DNA of 64,000 bases, taken from the NCBI GenBank assembly GCA_947646735.1, contig CANTFK010000139.1, forward strand, positions 18,992 through 82,991. Direction: 5' to 3'. The position numbers and the translations under genes were made by a program. The stretch comes from Peronospora farinosa (Eukaryota; Oomycota; Peronosporomycetes; Peronosporales; Peronosporaceae). Under the pieces are notes generated by a model. The model had not been told where the DNA came from and made no database searches. It saw nothing but the letters and a program-made list of their open reading frames with translations. This document shows, one piece after another, positions 22,301-34,239 of this stretch (the stretch's first letter is position 1; each line of letters opens with the position of its first letter).

Positions 22301-23945
22301 GGTGACGCGGTGCTACTCAGTACTGATCGTCCCTGTAGTGTACATGTATGTGCGTACGGCAAGGCTATATTCACGGCCAGCTCGTGATCTACTTCACTTG
22401 GAACGTAAAGCGCGACAGGCTGCTCGGTTGCATGCAGTTGAGTCGCTTGCGGGGGCACGCGTGGTGCGAGCCTTTGGATTGTCGCATGTGCACCGTATGT
22501 TGGGCCACCATTTCTGGCTTCTGGATATCGCTGCTCGTGATGGTCATCTCGGCCTACATATAGATCAATGGCTTGCGCTGCGCGTCCAGTTGTACGGGGC
22601 TGTGATCGTGGGGGTTGTAGCAGCGTCATTATTCTTGACTTTGCGATACGCCTTGAGCGATGGCCTATTGGCTTTAGCGTTGTACGAAGCACTGATAGTG
22701 GATGGAGGAGCACTTGAGTCGCTCGTGCGGGCATGGGTTTGGTTGAGCCCGGTTCTACCGACAGCCGCCCGAATTCAAGCAGCCGTGCGAGGGGCGGAAG
22801 TGATCACGGAAACTGCAGCCTACTCGACTGCAGCAGCAAGAGGGGCGTCAGCGCTTTTCACGCCTGTTCAAAGCGAAGTCAACCCATCGTTGTCGTGGCC
22901 TACGAAAGGTGGTTTGCGCTTTGACGCAGTGAGTTTCCGTGATCCGGCAGCTGCTGTATTTGACGAGCTCACGGACATGTTTGAGATTGGTGATGGTGGT
23001 GCGCCGCCCTTGGCACTTAAGGGGGTATCGTTCCGTCTACAGGCAGGGAAAAAAATTGCTATACTGGAGTCGTCCGCATCTGCAGTTTCTTCGGTGGGCC
23101 GTGCACTGCTGCGTGTGCATGAGCTGACTGCAGGGCGAATTGTGATAGATGGTGTTGATATTGCCACGTTAGGTCTACGCACGCTTCGCTCTCGCGTGGC
23201 CTGTGTGTCAGCTGCTGCGCCCATCGGTGCTTTGTACGATGGCTCGGTCCGTACGCAGCTGGATCCAAGTGGTGTTGGTTTTGAGGATGATCGACTGTGG
23301 ACTGTGCTGCGCACTGTGGGACTTGCGAGCAATGTGGCTACGTTGGATGGACCGTTGCCAGGCGTCTCTGCTCTTCCACAAAATCCGTCTGAGCGGCTCC
23401 TGCTAAGCCTTGCGCGCGCGCTGCTGAGCAAGCCATCTGTAGTGGCTTTAGCTTTGGCTCCTGTACTAGCTCTGCCATCTACAAACGATTTTCAATTGCA
23501 GACGGAGCCGCATTTTCCTCTCGATGATGCTACCCTCAAGATTTTGAAGCGTGTGGTGCATGAAGAGCTCCGTGACGCAACCGTGTTAGTGTTACTACCG
23601 TCTGCTACAGCTTCATCACAGCATGACCAAGCTCAGAGAGCAGCCTTGCTGAACGTTGCTGATCGCGTTTTAGTTGTAGTGGATGGTGAATTGGTGGAGC
23701 ATAAGACACCTGCAGAATTTGCATCACCTGCAGCGGATCCGGATTGGCTGGAGGTTCTTACTGAGGCTCCGGATAGATTGAAGCTATCCGATCTGATGCA
23801 TTCCAGCGAGGATGCTGCCGCAGTGCCTTTGCAAGAAGAGAAAGAGCTGAAACACCATGTCAGTGGTGGCAATTTATTGACGAGTGGTGACTTTGTGGTG
23901 GATACTACCGATATAGACAGTGCTGCCGAAACAGAGTGTGATTAG
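19381..23945 (+). CDS. ABCC/MRP-type transporter, frameshifted, with degenerate NBD2
   Basis: The N-terminus (from 19381) reads HPIECASFTSRLFFQWVTP, typical of ABCC proteins. The rest (VKRGLQQADVWELPS onward to 23945) is in a different frame, so a 1-nt frame change lies about 19700-19760; no plausible intron bridges it. TMD1 and TMD2 are present; there is no TMD0. NBD1 has Walker A GRPGSGKSS (20979-21002), a Q-loop (CPQQPWLEQTLSV) and Walker B DVYLLDEP (21321-21344), but the LSGGQ signature is PTPGQ (21264). NBD2 keeps the fold outline (LKGVSFRLQAGK, IVIDGVDIATLGLRTLRS) but has no Walker A Gly/Lys, no Walker B Asp-Glu and no H-loop His. ABCC proteins export conjugates and drugs; this one is unlikely to be a normal ATPase. 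It could be a decaying gene or a non-catalytic relative. Confidence 0.88.
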
Positions 23946-24313
23946 ATATGCCATCTATGAGCATGTGTCGTGTCGTTGAAAGACAGACGTATCAAGACCG
24001 TCGAGCTACTACGTATGGGCAATTGAATTTACGAGGAGGAATCAGCCAAAGCTAAATGCGATGAAGAGGTGATGCGAGAAGAGAGGTGTTGGCAAGAATG
24101 AATGTAGGTGTGTAACCGAGTTATGGTAGCAGCAAGGAAGAGTATGTACTGAAGGACCAGCGAGAGTTTGATGCAGATTGAGAAACTACTTCATTTGCTT
24201 TCAGTATATCGCTATAATGGCTTTTTAGGATAGTGCAAATTACTACGTATTATTTCAACTATAATGTACCCATTTGACTTTTTTTATTAGTAAAAATTGT
24301 GCCATAATTTAAA
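23946..24313. other. Intergenic, no feature recognised
   Basis: This 368-bp gap separates two same-strand genes. The last 100 bp are AT-rich and probably contain the nuclease gene promoter. No gene or repeat is seen. Confidence 0.5.
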
Positions 24314-25515
24314 ATGGTGATCGTACGATTCTCAGCATCAAAGGTGGCGCTTGTGACGGGATTGCATGAATTTGGTGATATAATGGAGGCGTTTCTTGAA
24401 TGCGTGTATCAAGATCGAGAGGAGCTACTGGTATCCGATGCTGCTCGACTCCAGCTGCATCTCGTGTCTAAAGATGAGGAGCTGGAGCTGCTCGTGCAAA
24501 AGAGTGGGGCGGCAGCAGCTCCACAGCTTCGAGCAGCACTTTGTTGGGCTAGAGACAAAGTAACTCCTGCTAATATGGACGTAGTACAGAGGCTGCTAAT
24601 AGACGTGGATCAACGACTGAAGGTGGCACACAAGAGCAAGAAACTCGCAAACGACGAAGCGCAAGAGGTGCGGAAGCTATTGGCCGAAAAGATTCACACA
24701 AGTGCTGGCACACGCAATGAATTGTTGGCTCTGGAGGTGCAGCTACTGAGATATATATATATATATCTATGTAATGATATTCGAAGTGTATGTACTAACA
24801 AGATGCTGGCTATCAACAGGCTTATGAACGGCAGACTGGGTCCAAGGTCCGGCACACGAATGAACATTTTTACTTTCTCACTTTTCCATTGCTGCCGAAG
24901 ACAAATCGTGTCAAGAATGCAGAAGAAGTTTCTATTGACTACTCGCTGCTGGATGAACAATGTCAGCGCACAAGAATTCCCAGGAAACAGCGGATGCTCG
25001 AGTCGGAGACTATGAATTTGACAATGGAGGATGAGAAGGAAGAGAGGTCGACCGATGGCTATTTCTCGATTTGCGGCATGGTAGACGGTATAACAGACGC
25101 GTTGACTATTTCAGCAGATGATGAGTGGGAGATGATGCCCGTTGTAGTGGAGATCAAGAACCGTATGCGTGGCTTTCGAAATCCACCGCCGCTATTCGAT
25201 CATATTCAATTAGCTGTCTACATGAAAATGCTAGGAGTTGAACACGGAGACTTGGTGGAATGTATCTACAATGCCACCTCCAACCCCACTATCAGAGTTT
25301 CACGCGTGTCGTTGGGTGTTGCACCGCTTTGTCTTCCTATGTCTTCGACGGGACGAGGACGAGATATTTGGACCGAAGTTATCGTACCGCGGTTATATGC
25401 CTTTACAGCAACTGTGCAAAAGCTGCGCGATGAGGAGCTGTTGCGGCTTGCTTTCCTAAATGGCACCAAGGAAGAACGACTCGCAATAGTGCGTGCTGAG
25501 TGCGACTTTTTGTGA
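24314..25515 (+). CDS. PD-(D/E)XK superfamily nuclease (YqaJ-like fold)
   Basis: Two exons, 24314-24736 and 24820-25515, split by an 83-bp intron that starts GTGCAG and contains an (AT)n run; 372 residues. Splicing joins LLALE to AYERQTGSKVRHTNEHFYF, as in viral/YqaJ-type recombinase exonucleases. The N-terminus begins with an ASKVALVTGLHEFGD motif like the SASD..IL motif of that group. Active-site candidates are the Asp in CGMVDGITDA and the E-x-K in VVVEIKNRM, the core of PD-(D/E)XK enzymes; FDHIQLAVYMKMLG supplies a later helix with Gln. Role in DNA processing is inferred from the fold; whether it acts in nucleus or organelle is not visible. Confidence 0.8.
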
Positions 25516-26770
25516 GAATATGTACTACGCACAGCATCGGGCTGTGGCACCATGTGAAGTCTACATGGTACGACATCGGCAGCGCGCCGCGGCTCATCGC
25601 CTCATTCGCTCTATACCGCGATCTTGTCCATCATCGGAGTGCATGCCTCCTGTTCGCCTTGGCCTCCTGTTCGCCTTGGCCTCCATTGGGTCTGACGGCG
25701 CGGTCTAACGTGTCGCAGAAGCAGAGTTCAAACTCGACGCCCAGATGTTCGCTGCTGCTACTGAGACGATCTTCTCATCACTTTGCGGTGGCACTAGACA
25801 ATTGGCGTAGCAGTCCGTGCAGACAAATGATTGCTTCGTACTTCTCGTTCGAGATGACACGGTGAACAACAAGATCGGTCTTGTTGCCCTCTACATCTGC
25901 TTCCCGCACTCTGTCTTGCTCGAGACTAGTCCTCGGAAAGGCTGAGCGTCCGTGACATGCAGCACAGCAGAGCCATATGGACGGACTTCAGAAAGATGCT
26001 TGCTAAGCATTTTGCTACCCGCTATACCCACAACTCGTTAGAAGAAGATGAAGGCAGCTTCACCTGCTTTATAATTTGATCGTATAGCACACAGCCATTG
26101 TCCACGAAGAATTGCTCACGAAACCATTTCTTAGTATCACAAGCTTGATCGCCGGATTTTCTCACACTCACAACTCTGTTGCCACAAGAAAACAAGACGA
26201 TACCAATAAAGGAGCATGCATGTGTACAGAGAGAACAACCTCCGTCGAGGTGCTGCATTGCTGCCTTCCTAAAAAAACTCCCACCACTCCATGACTGCCA
26301 TTTGTCGCCTGCCACGCGCTTGCTTCTTGCTCTGCTTTTCTTGCCATCTGAAACAACCATGACCCTGCACCTCAATCGTAGATAATACAACCATGCCGGT
26401 CACCTGAAGAGCACAGTAAGTGCGGTAGCCAACCTCGGTCGGCCTGCTAGCTGCTCACTCGCGTTGACCCGTCAACTCCTGCTCACCAACATTCACGCTT
26501 CCGCCTGTTCGTGTGTGTGCATCTGAGCATCGGACTGTGCTATCCTCATTCTGGCCAACGATTTCTTTCATTGCCTCCTCTTCACACTTCCTTGCTGCGG
26601 TTCTGCTGTACCCGTTTGAGATGCCAATGTCACGGTCAGAAAACAACTTGCTTGAGTCAGGCCATACAACGATCAACTTTTGGAAGGCGTGCCTTGCAGA
26701 GTTGCATCCTTTGGCGCAAACACCTTCTTCTAAAGCGACAAAACGCAGCAGCGTCGGCAACATTACACAA
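25516..26770. other. Intergenic about 1.25 kb, no gene recognised
   Basis: Open frames here on both strands have no recognisable domain. A 17-bp unit (CTCCTGTTCGCCTTGGC) is directly repeated at about 25647-25680. The 3' part may include an unrecognised terminal exon of UPF3, because a GTAAGT follows its last clear codons; I could not identify that exon. Confidence 0.45.
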
Positions 26771-28358
26771 TCAAATGAGATCCGCAGCCCCACTTACCCG
26801 TTCGCCCTTGCTTCTCGGCTCCTTCTTGCCACCATTTCCACCTTTACGACGTGCATGTGGTTTCAAATTGGTACCTTCACCTTCAGCCCCATCAATTCCA
26901 TCTTTACTTTTTCGGGGGTTGGTGCGTCCACGGCTGCCATTTTTCTTGCCGCCTTTGGAGGAACGCTTCTCTGATCCGCGTTCCGAAGAAGCATCGGTAG
27001 AGGGCGCAGTCCCAGCGGGGGGAAGAGCTGAATCGCCAACCGCAGCAACAGACTTGGAAATCATGATACGCAACATGCCAGGCTCTGCCGGTTCTTGTTT
27101 CGTTGATTCCTTCTTCGAAGACGCTCTTCCGTGTTGCTTGCCACTTTTAAGTTCTACAAGGAACAATCGACAGGGCATCATTAGCAAGACATCTAGCAAT
27201 ACTCCTCTCTGATCAACATGCTATCGTACCAGTTGCATCACTGCTGCTTTTCTTTTTGCAATCCTTTGAAGGTTTCGACTTCTCTTTCGTCGATTTTTGC
27301 TTAGAGCTCTATACAAACATAATGATTCGATGTCTAGCCAGCCAGCATCCAAATCACGGGTGTCAAAACCAATACTACTTACCGCTTTCTTTCCCTTCTG
27401 TCGACGCGCATTCTTGACAAATGATTTTCCTCCAGATTTTCCCTATAACAGCATCACCATTTCACTTTATTAGAAAAGAAAGTGTGCAGGCATCATTCAC
27501 AATTGATAACTATATATAACTATCACTCACTTTGCCCTTATCACGGCTGTGAACCTTCCTTTCATTCAGGTACTTCACCAACGCCGCCACAGGCTTTTCC
27601 ACCGTCTCACCCTCTGCCATATCCACAACTGTTTCGGCACTAGGAAGTTTCTACACACATCAGAATCAAAGCAAACCATCCAGTCAATCCACGAATCCAC
27701 TCAACTTAGTTGCTACTCAATGTTTCAACAAAACTTTCTACTAAACACTCACGTCTTTTGGCTTGGACAACTCGTTCAAAAACGCCATATACTCTGGATC
27801 ACGGTCAATTGTTCCTATTTTAGCGTCTTTTCGCTGTTTTTCACGTGGAATTTTCTGAAACGGGGCAAATTCTACCTCCAGTGGCTTAATATCTGTCTTC
27901 TCCTTCACGTTATAGCAAAATAGCTGTCCATGCAATGCTGCAATAAGTGTTTTGATTTTCTCTGGCTCTTTGTTCATGTCCAAATAAAGTCTCGCAGGTA
28001 TTGGCTCACGATTGTTTTTGCGTCGGTTACGACCGGGTACAAAGCGCCATATAACCTCGTGACCAATGCCGTATCCCTTCAACATTTCCCTAACCTCTTC
28101 TTCTGACGTCGTTGAAGGAATATTACGCACCACTAATTTCTTTAATACAGTCATCACGGTACGTGTGGGTCTCACCGAATTGACAGCAGACGAAGACGAG
28201 ACAGTAGATGACCCGCCTCCACCCCCACGCCCTCCACCGCGTTTATGAATGCTACTGCCTCGTTCACGGTTCTTGGAAGTTGCAATAGTATTGTCAATAC
28301 TAAGACGACGGTCACCTCCTCGACCCCCACGTCCACGGCGGCGAGGCGGTGGCGACAT
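26771..28358 (-). CDS. UPF3: UPF3, nonsense-mediated decay factor
   Basis: Five exons: 28358-27753, 27650-27531, 27442-27383, 27308-27230, 27153-26771; introns of 102, 88, 74 and 76 bp; 415 residues to the stop at 26771. After an Arg/Gly-rich start, the UPF3 domain (about residues 70-200) shows KKLVVRNIPSTTSEEEV, PARLYLDMN, VEFAPFQKIPREKQRKD and IGTIDRDPEYMAFLNEL. The rest is Lys/Ser/Gly rich, as in other UPF3 proteins. UPF3 links the exon-junction complex to UPF2/UPF1 and marks mRNAs with premature stops. A GTAAGT donor-like site near 26805 follows GERV, so the real gene may splice onward to a further exon and the C-terminus is uncertain. Confidence 0.88.
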
Positions 28359-29264
28359 GTTTTCGAGTTGGAAATACCGGTATTGTTGAGGAAAGACTGC
28401 AGATTATTAGCAAATGAAAATGATGGAAGTCAACAGCTGTCTGATATGTATACTTTATTTTGGGATAACGTATAGCTGCGGTCTGGACTACTATTGATGG
28501 ATTATACCAAAGAGAGCGTATGAAATAAATTACAAATTTAGTGGGTCTATAACATTATACATGTATACAACTTCGGAAGCGAGTCTTGATAAATTCCACG
28601 TATGACCACATCAAGGGCACAAAACGTCATGCGTTCCTATCGCCAAGTTCCGCCACCATTCATTTCCTCTCTCTTGATCTTGTTTCCTGACTTTCCTGGA
28701 TCTCTAAATTCTTGGCTGCGATGATGTGGTCTTGTCACAGCTTTGCAAAACTCAATGACAAGGGGGTTAAACTAGGAGCACAAGACACTTACCACCACCT
28801 TTCGAAAGGTGGTCCCCAAACTCGGTGTTGATGTTCTTCAACGTGGTGACTCAATCCAGCAATTGGCATACTCTTGTACGGCCGTGTCTGCAGCACCAAT
28901 TCGCTGACTAGAATAGTTTGGCTAAATTAGCCGCCGAGAGAACTTCTTCGTCTCTCTTCGCGTCATCTGCTACAACATGAGAACGTGAGTGTCAACGCCA
29001 AGGCACACAATTTGACGGCATCTTAACATGTTTAATCTGTCTTCTTACCATTTTTGATTCCGTCCTTTCTTCAGTCATATCAGTGGCGCAAACATGAAAT
29101 GGCTCGGGAAGTAAAATTCAGTCGTTCACACTCAGGATTGCGATAAAATTGAGACCCCGTGGACCAGCTGACCAACTCCTGCTTCACGTGCGACTCACAA
29201 GTATATTACAGTACAATATATGCTGTCCATGTAGCAGGTATACAACAAATCGCTTGCTCGTTGT
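28359..29264. other. Intergenic about 900 bp with a 20-bp palindrome
   Basis: The stretch lies between the UPF3 start and the kinesin stop, both on minus. It should contain the UPF3 promoter and the kinesin 3' end. No coding sequence is recognised. A perfect palindrome is listed separately at 28794. Confidence 0.5.
28794..28813. repeat. Perfect 20-bp palindrome
   Basis: ACCACCTTTCGAAAGGTGGT equals its own reverse complement over all 20 bases with no loop. It could be a binding site for a dimeric factor or chance. Confidence 0.7.
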
Positions 29265-32200
29265 TCACGGACGATCCTTCCTGGACTTAATTTGCCGCTT
29301 CGGTTTGCCTAGCTCGCACTGGTTCACTTGCTTTGCAAACCGCAGCGAGCACAGACTCTCGCTTGCTGATTCCAGCGTTGGTGACAGGTTTACCATCATC
29401 AGCGTCTTGCCATCACCCGACAGGCTATTCTGAAGCAAGTATGTCAGTTTAGAATTGCGGAACGGAATCTACGAATCAACAAAGTTACACCGTCAGTATT
29501 CCGCTAGATCGTAGCGCGATCGATGGACTTACATGAGAAGACTTGTTTCCGATCGCGCTAAAGACATCAGCCAGGCAGCTAAGACTCTTATTGATGGCTT
29601 GTGTCTCCTTCAAACGGTCACCAGAAACGTTAGATCGTGAAGCGCGCTCACTACCAGCTAAGTCGACCAGATTCAACTGGCCGTTTAGCATCACTCCTCC
29701 CTTATCATTCACGCCTTGCAAGTGCAATGTAAACACGCTATGCGACCGCGATGACTGCGCATTCATATCTGTGCAGGCAACACTTCGTGCTCTGCTTGCT
29801 CGTTCCATGAGATCTTCGACTTGTTCCATAGCAGTAACATCCACGAGTGTCAGTCCTGGTACGTAGACACCCCCCTTTGCATCTTTCTTGATGCTAAGTT
29901 TCTCGTCACTGTTGCGTTTTGTGGCTAGCAAATCATGTATTGTTTCGTTGTAAATTTCCAGGAAAGACACTTTCGTGACGTAGTTCCATCCCTCGTGTTT
30001 CAACTTTTTACACTCCTGCAGGATCATCTCGATCGCCCTCGGAATGATTCCGCGCATCTGACCACTACCACTTCCTTGCATCTATGATGCAACATAAAAC
30101 ATTAACTACGACAAATCAAAGCAAAACGTAAGCAAGGGATACCAACCGTGTGTGTTTTTCCGGAGCCAGTCTGACCATACGAAAACAGGCAGACGTGATA
30201 TCCGTCTAAAGAAGACTGAACAAACTCTGACACCTGCTCAAAAACCGCGTCTTGGCCCGACGAAGGGGCGAACACTTTGTCGAACGTGAAGGAGAATGTG
30301 TCCGGCTCTGAAAGGCTCTTTCCAGGGCGTTGCAGCTTCAGGCTTTCCCCGTCGAAATCACACGAAATCACAGGAGTCGTTGTATTAAGATCGCAACGGT
30401 CAGATGGCAAAAACGGGCGCGTTCTGGCAAATACTCGAACATTTCCACGCAGCTCCTACAAGTATAAAGCAACAGCGACAATTAGGCCATGCCGACATCT
30501 TGCCTTTTAGCGTGTCCAGACACAACATGACAATCTTACCTGGATCGTATTGTGCATTGCTCTCCGATGCTTATCACCTTGCTTGATCTTCTCTTGCAGC
30601 TCTAAAATCATGCTGTCCTTTTGAGCGATCGATTGGGCTCCTTGACTCGTCAGCTCATAAAGACGCCGGCGCAAAACGTCGGCCTCTCGTTTCACTTTAC
30701 ACAGCTCTTCGACATTTCCATCGCAAGCTGAGGAGGCTTGCGTCCGTAAAGTCTGTACTTCACTTTCCAGACTGACATTCTCCTCCTGCAACTTGTCTAT
30801 TTGACACTTAAAGCTGTTCCTTTCTTGCTGGAATCTCACTTCCAGTGTGCCAAGTTGTGTATTGTGCTGTTCTTTTGAGTCTACGTTTGCAGACTGAAGT
30901 CGCTTCATTTCAGCCTTAACTGCTTCCAACTGGGCATTTACAGCAATATGTTCTGTCCGAAGTTCGCGCACTTGATTCTCAAGCATCTGTCGAACACCTC
31001 CTTCTACACCTACTTTTTGCATGTTTGATTGCAGGTCAGATTCGAGCTTCTTCATCTGAGCACGAATTTCCTGCTCATTCTGTTCTGTCGCTTTCCGTAA
31101 TGTAGTTTCCAGCTACAAAGCATTAACAGTCACACACAAGTATTAGCTACACAACTCCATTACATGAAGATACTCACATACTTCCAGTTGCTTTTCAAGG
31201 TCACGCACTGTCGTCAAACTTGACGATTCCTGCCGCTCGAGATCACGAATGGTCGTTTGGAGTCTCTCAATCTTGTCGGCCAACTCCTTTTTATCAGTTT
31301 CAACCTTCGTACTTGTAGACGCGTTAAACTTCTGAATGTCAGTCAAACTTTTTACGAGATTAGAAACTTCCATATCTTTGTGCTGAAGCTTATCCTTCAT
31401 CTCTGACACTTCATTCGCCGCGTTGCTCACACGAGCCTCCAAAGACTGATTCTTTGCCTCAAGTGTGCACTTCTCCATCTCAGACTTGGTGCGTCGTTCG
31501 CGTTCGTCATTTAGACTATTTGCAGCCTCAATTGCTTTGTCCTTGTACTTGTCGAGCTCTTTGTGCACCAAAGCAAGTTCTTCACGGGTCTTGGCGTGTT
31601 GCTTCTGTAACTGTTCCAGCTCGGCCTGCTTGCGTTTGCTTTCGTCAAGTCCCTTTTTCTCAAGCAAGTCCTCTAGCTCACGCTTTTTCTCCTCAAAGCG
31701 TCGAGATTCGTCTATCATGCGTGTCTCGTGGGCTTTCAAGTCCAACTTCATCTGTTCATTCTCTTTCTGTGCCTCTTCTAGCTGAATGTCGAGCTTCGCC
31801 GCATTATCCCGAAGTACCGCATTGCTACGCACAACTTCCTGTTCCGATGCGCGAATTCGTCTGACACCTTTTTGCATAAGTTCATACTCCTCCCGTAGTT
31901 GTTTCAACTCTGTTTCCATGTCGTTCTTATTTCTCGCCGCCTGTTGCAGTACTACCAGCCTCCTCTCCATCATCGCCTTTTCTGCCGCAAACTTATCGTC
32001 CATCGTCGCAGAAACTTTGCTAAACTCTTGGATCTGTCAACAAAACGCGTGCAACACCATTTTCTCATGAGTCAGCAATACAAAAGTCAATAATACACTA
32101 AAGTTGCTTCATTGTCTGTACCTTGTTCACAACATCACGAACACTAGATTTGAGCTGTTTAATGTAATTAATCTGCTCCTCTTTCCGAGCTTTTACTGCA

Positions 32201-32577
32201 AACTTGTTCGTTTTATGACGGAATGCCAACAACTGTTCCAGAGTCGTTAGTGTCTCCTGACCAAAGCTTTCGTCAAATTTCTTTAGCACTTGAATGTCAA
32301 AATCAACCGATAATGCCCCACTCTTCACTGCGTCTGTAGCTGTATCGTTCCCATACGTCGAGTCTAAAGTATTCGCGACTGGTCGCTTGGTTCTCGTGGA
32401 AGCTGTTGCTGGCGCCGGAAGCTGCGAAATTAACGGCCCTTTAAACCCAAAGCGACGTGGAGCAATTGCAGTTGCAGTTCTTGGGATTTTTGCAGGTGAT
32501 GGACGTTCTGTGGACACATAAGAAAGACTTAAGACGTTCGAAGACACCTCGTCGCCCTTCCTGCGCTTTGTTCCCAT
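29265..32577 (-). CDS. Kinesin-14 motor (C-terminal motor, KAR3/NCD type)
   Basis: Six exons: 32577-32122, 32033-31182, 31112-30540, 30455-30147, 30081-29533, 29468-29265; introns of 64-88 bp; 980 residues. An N-terminal basic, disordered region (about 1-110) is followed by a long coiled coil (about 150-625) and a C-terminal motor. The neck/motor start is [14 protein letters not shown] at the exon 4 start, the kinesin-14 arrangement. The motor has P-loop [10 protein letters not shown], switch I NAQSSRSH, switch II DLAGSE and [16 protein letters not shown]. Kinesin-14s are minus-end-directed and act in spindle assembly. The gene lies 140 bp downstream of the EED stop, same strand. Confidence 0.96.
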
Positions 32578-32717
32578 GTTTGAATTTACAAATTTAAAAT
32601 TTGAGATTTTTAAATTTTAAATTTAAGGTTTTTGAATTGGAAATAAACGGATTGTTACGGTACATGGTCCACTCCTTGAAAATGGCTTCAGAATTACCGG
32701 TATACTGTAGCTACATG

Positions 32718-34060
32718 TTAATGCAGGTCCCAACGCCACACAGTTGCATCGTCTGAGCACGTGATAATCGTACGACCACTTTTACTAAAGCACACTTGGC
32801 GAACTGTGTTCTTGCAGCTGTTATGGGTCAATTTACAGACTGGACGTTCTTGTTCGGCATCCAGATCAAAGACGCTCACCATGCCCTTCTTGTTACCCAC
32901 TGCCATGACCTCTAGCTGCGAATCGAGACCAAACTTCATAAACCATAGATCAGCATCTTTGTAGTGATACTCACGTAGCACCGTGACTGCATCTTTGCCT
33001 CGCGACGGGTTTGGTTTCCAAAAAATCACCTTGTTACCAGTCGACTTGGACAAAATCAAGTCACCCACCATTCGCACGCAGTCCACGTAGTCAGCATGCA
33101 CTTTGCTGGTGCAGAATGCCGGGAATTGAATAAACTTAGTGTCGAACGGACGATCCTTCGGACGGGGCTCCGTATATGACTTCTTAATCGCCGTCTGGAC
33201 GACCTCATCCTCGAGATCCCAAATTTTGACCGTATTGTCCATCCCAGACGATACGAAGCACGAACCCTTCAGGTGGATGTCCAGGCTTAACACGTCGTCA
33301 CGGTGACCCATGTGACCGGCAAAAATTGCCACGCACACGCCCGTGAGAGAGTTCCATAGACGAATGGATTCATCCTTGCCAGCCGAGAACAACAGACTCG
33401 GGTCTACCGGGTGAAATTTGAGCTCATTCACTGAGTTGCCATGTCCTGACAAAACGATCAACACCGACTGTGTGATGCAGTTGATCACCTTGATATGGCC
33501 GCGGAAGCCTGCAGCCGCTAGTAGTGGCGAGCCTGTGAGCACATCCACTGTCCATGCTGCCGTAAAGTATTGCTCTTCCTGATCTCCATCGCAATACACT
33601 TGAATGATATCGAGCCCGCCATTCTCCAGACATTCGTATACTGTCAACTATAAAACCAGACGACATCAGTCAGTAAATGAACACGCAAACTGCAGCAAGA
33701 GAGCCTCCCTCCTTCTCCTCCTTCTGCTATGTTGTATTCATACTCGATTGCCACCAGCTGCTGCAAACATGCGCTCGTAAATGGGCAGAACGTCACAAAA
33801 TGTGACGCAGTAGAGAGCATTTCCATGGTCTTCTCGGGCGTAGGCTGCGTAAAAAATGCACGTAATAACAGCATAAGCACATCATGAAGCCGAGAATCAA
33901 ATCATCCTAAACGTCGAATTAATGCAGCCAATGTACACGAGAACTTGTAGCCTTTCTTGCGAAGACGCGGGAGCAGTGACGTCAGTGTAATGTCGTCCAC
34001 TACCACACCGTCCACTGGCCCGGGTTTATTCGGAGTCAGAGGCTCTTGCACGTCGTTCAT
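32718..34060 (-). CDS. EED: Polycomb EED/ESC, WD40 subunit of PRC2
   Basis: Three exons: 34060-33913, 33844-33744, 33647-32718; introns of 68 and 96 bp; 392 residues. The start is the ATG at 34060, giving MNDVQEPLTP. Exon 2 contributes YAREDHGNALYCVTF, matching the REDHGxxLF stretch that opens EED's beta-propeller, and joins to LTVYECLENGG. Later motifs are GHGNSVNELKFHPVDPSLL, GHRDDVLSLDIH, SSGMDNTVKIWDLE and CSDDATVWRWDL. EED binds the H3K27me3 mark and activates the EZH2-type methyltransferase. The first intron donor (GTTTAG) is weak; the frame supports it. The gene is the last before the repeat-rich half of the window. Confidence 0.94.
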
Positions 34061-34239
34061 GATGAGCAATACTACTCGTTTAGCTCGATTTTATCTCGCA
34101 AATGGATTTTATCCAGGCAAAAAGGTATCGACTGCCATCCAAATTAGACGGACATTATTTTATGCGAATAGTGTGCAAAATGTGACCCATTTAAATAGGG
34201 TTGAACGATTTTAGGTGTTTAGACTTTATTAGCGAAGTT
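34061..34239. other. EED 5' flank, promoter expected
   Basis: AT-rich flank upstream of the EED start codon, bordering the retroelement zone. No specific motif recognised. Confidence 0.4.

Noticed and set aside
25500..25865. Open frame after the nuclease gene
   Set aside because: It overlaps the nuclease stop and 3' flank, and its composition is low complexity without a recognisable domain.
26511..27212. Long plus-strand open frames opposite UPF3
   Set aside because: They are shadows of the minus-strand UPF3 exons, and show no domain or splice structure.
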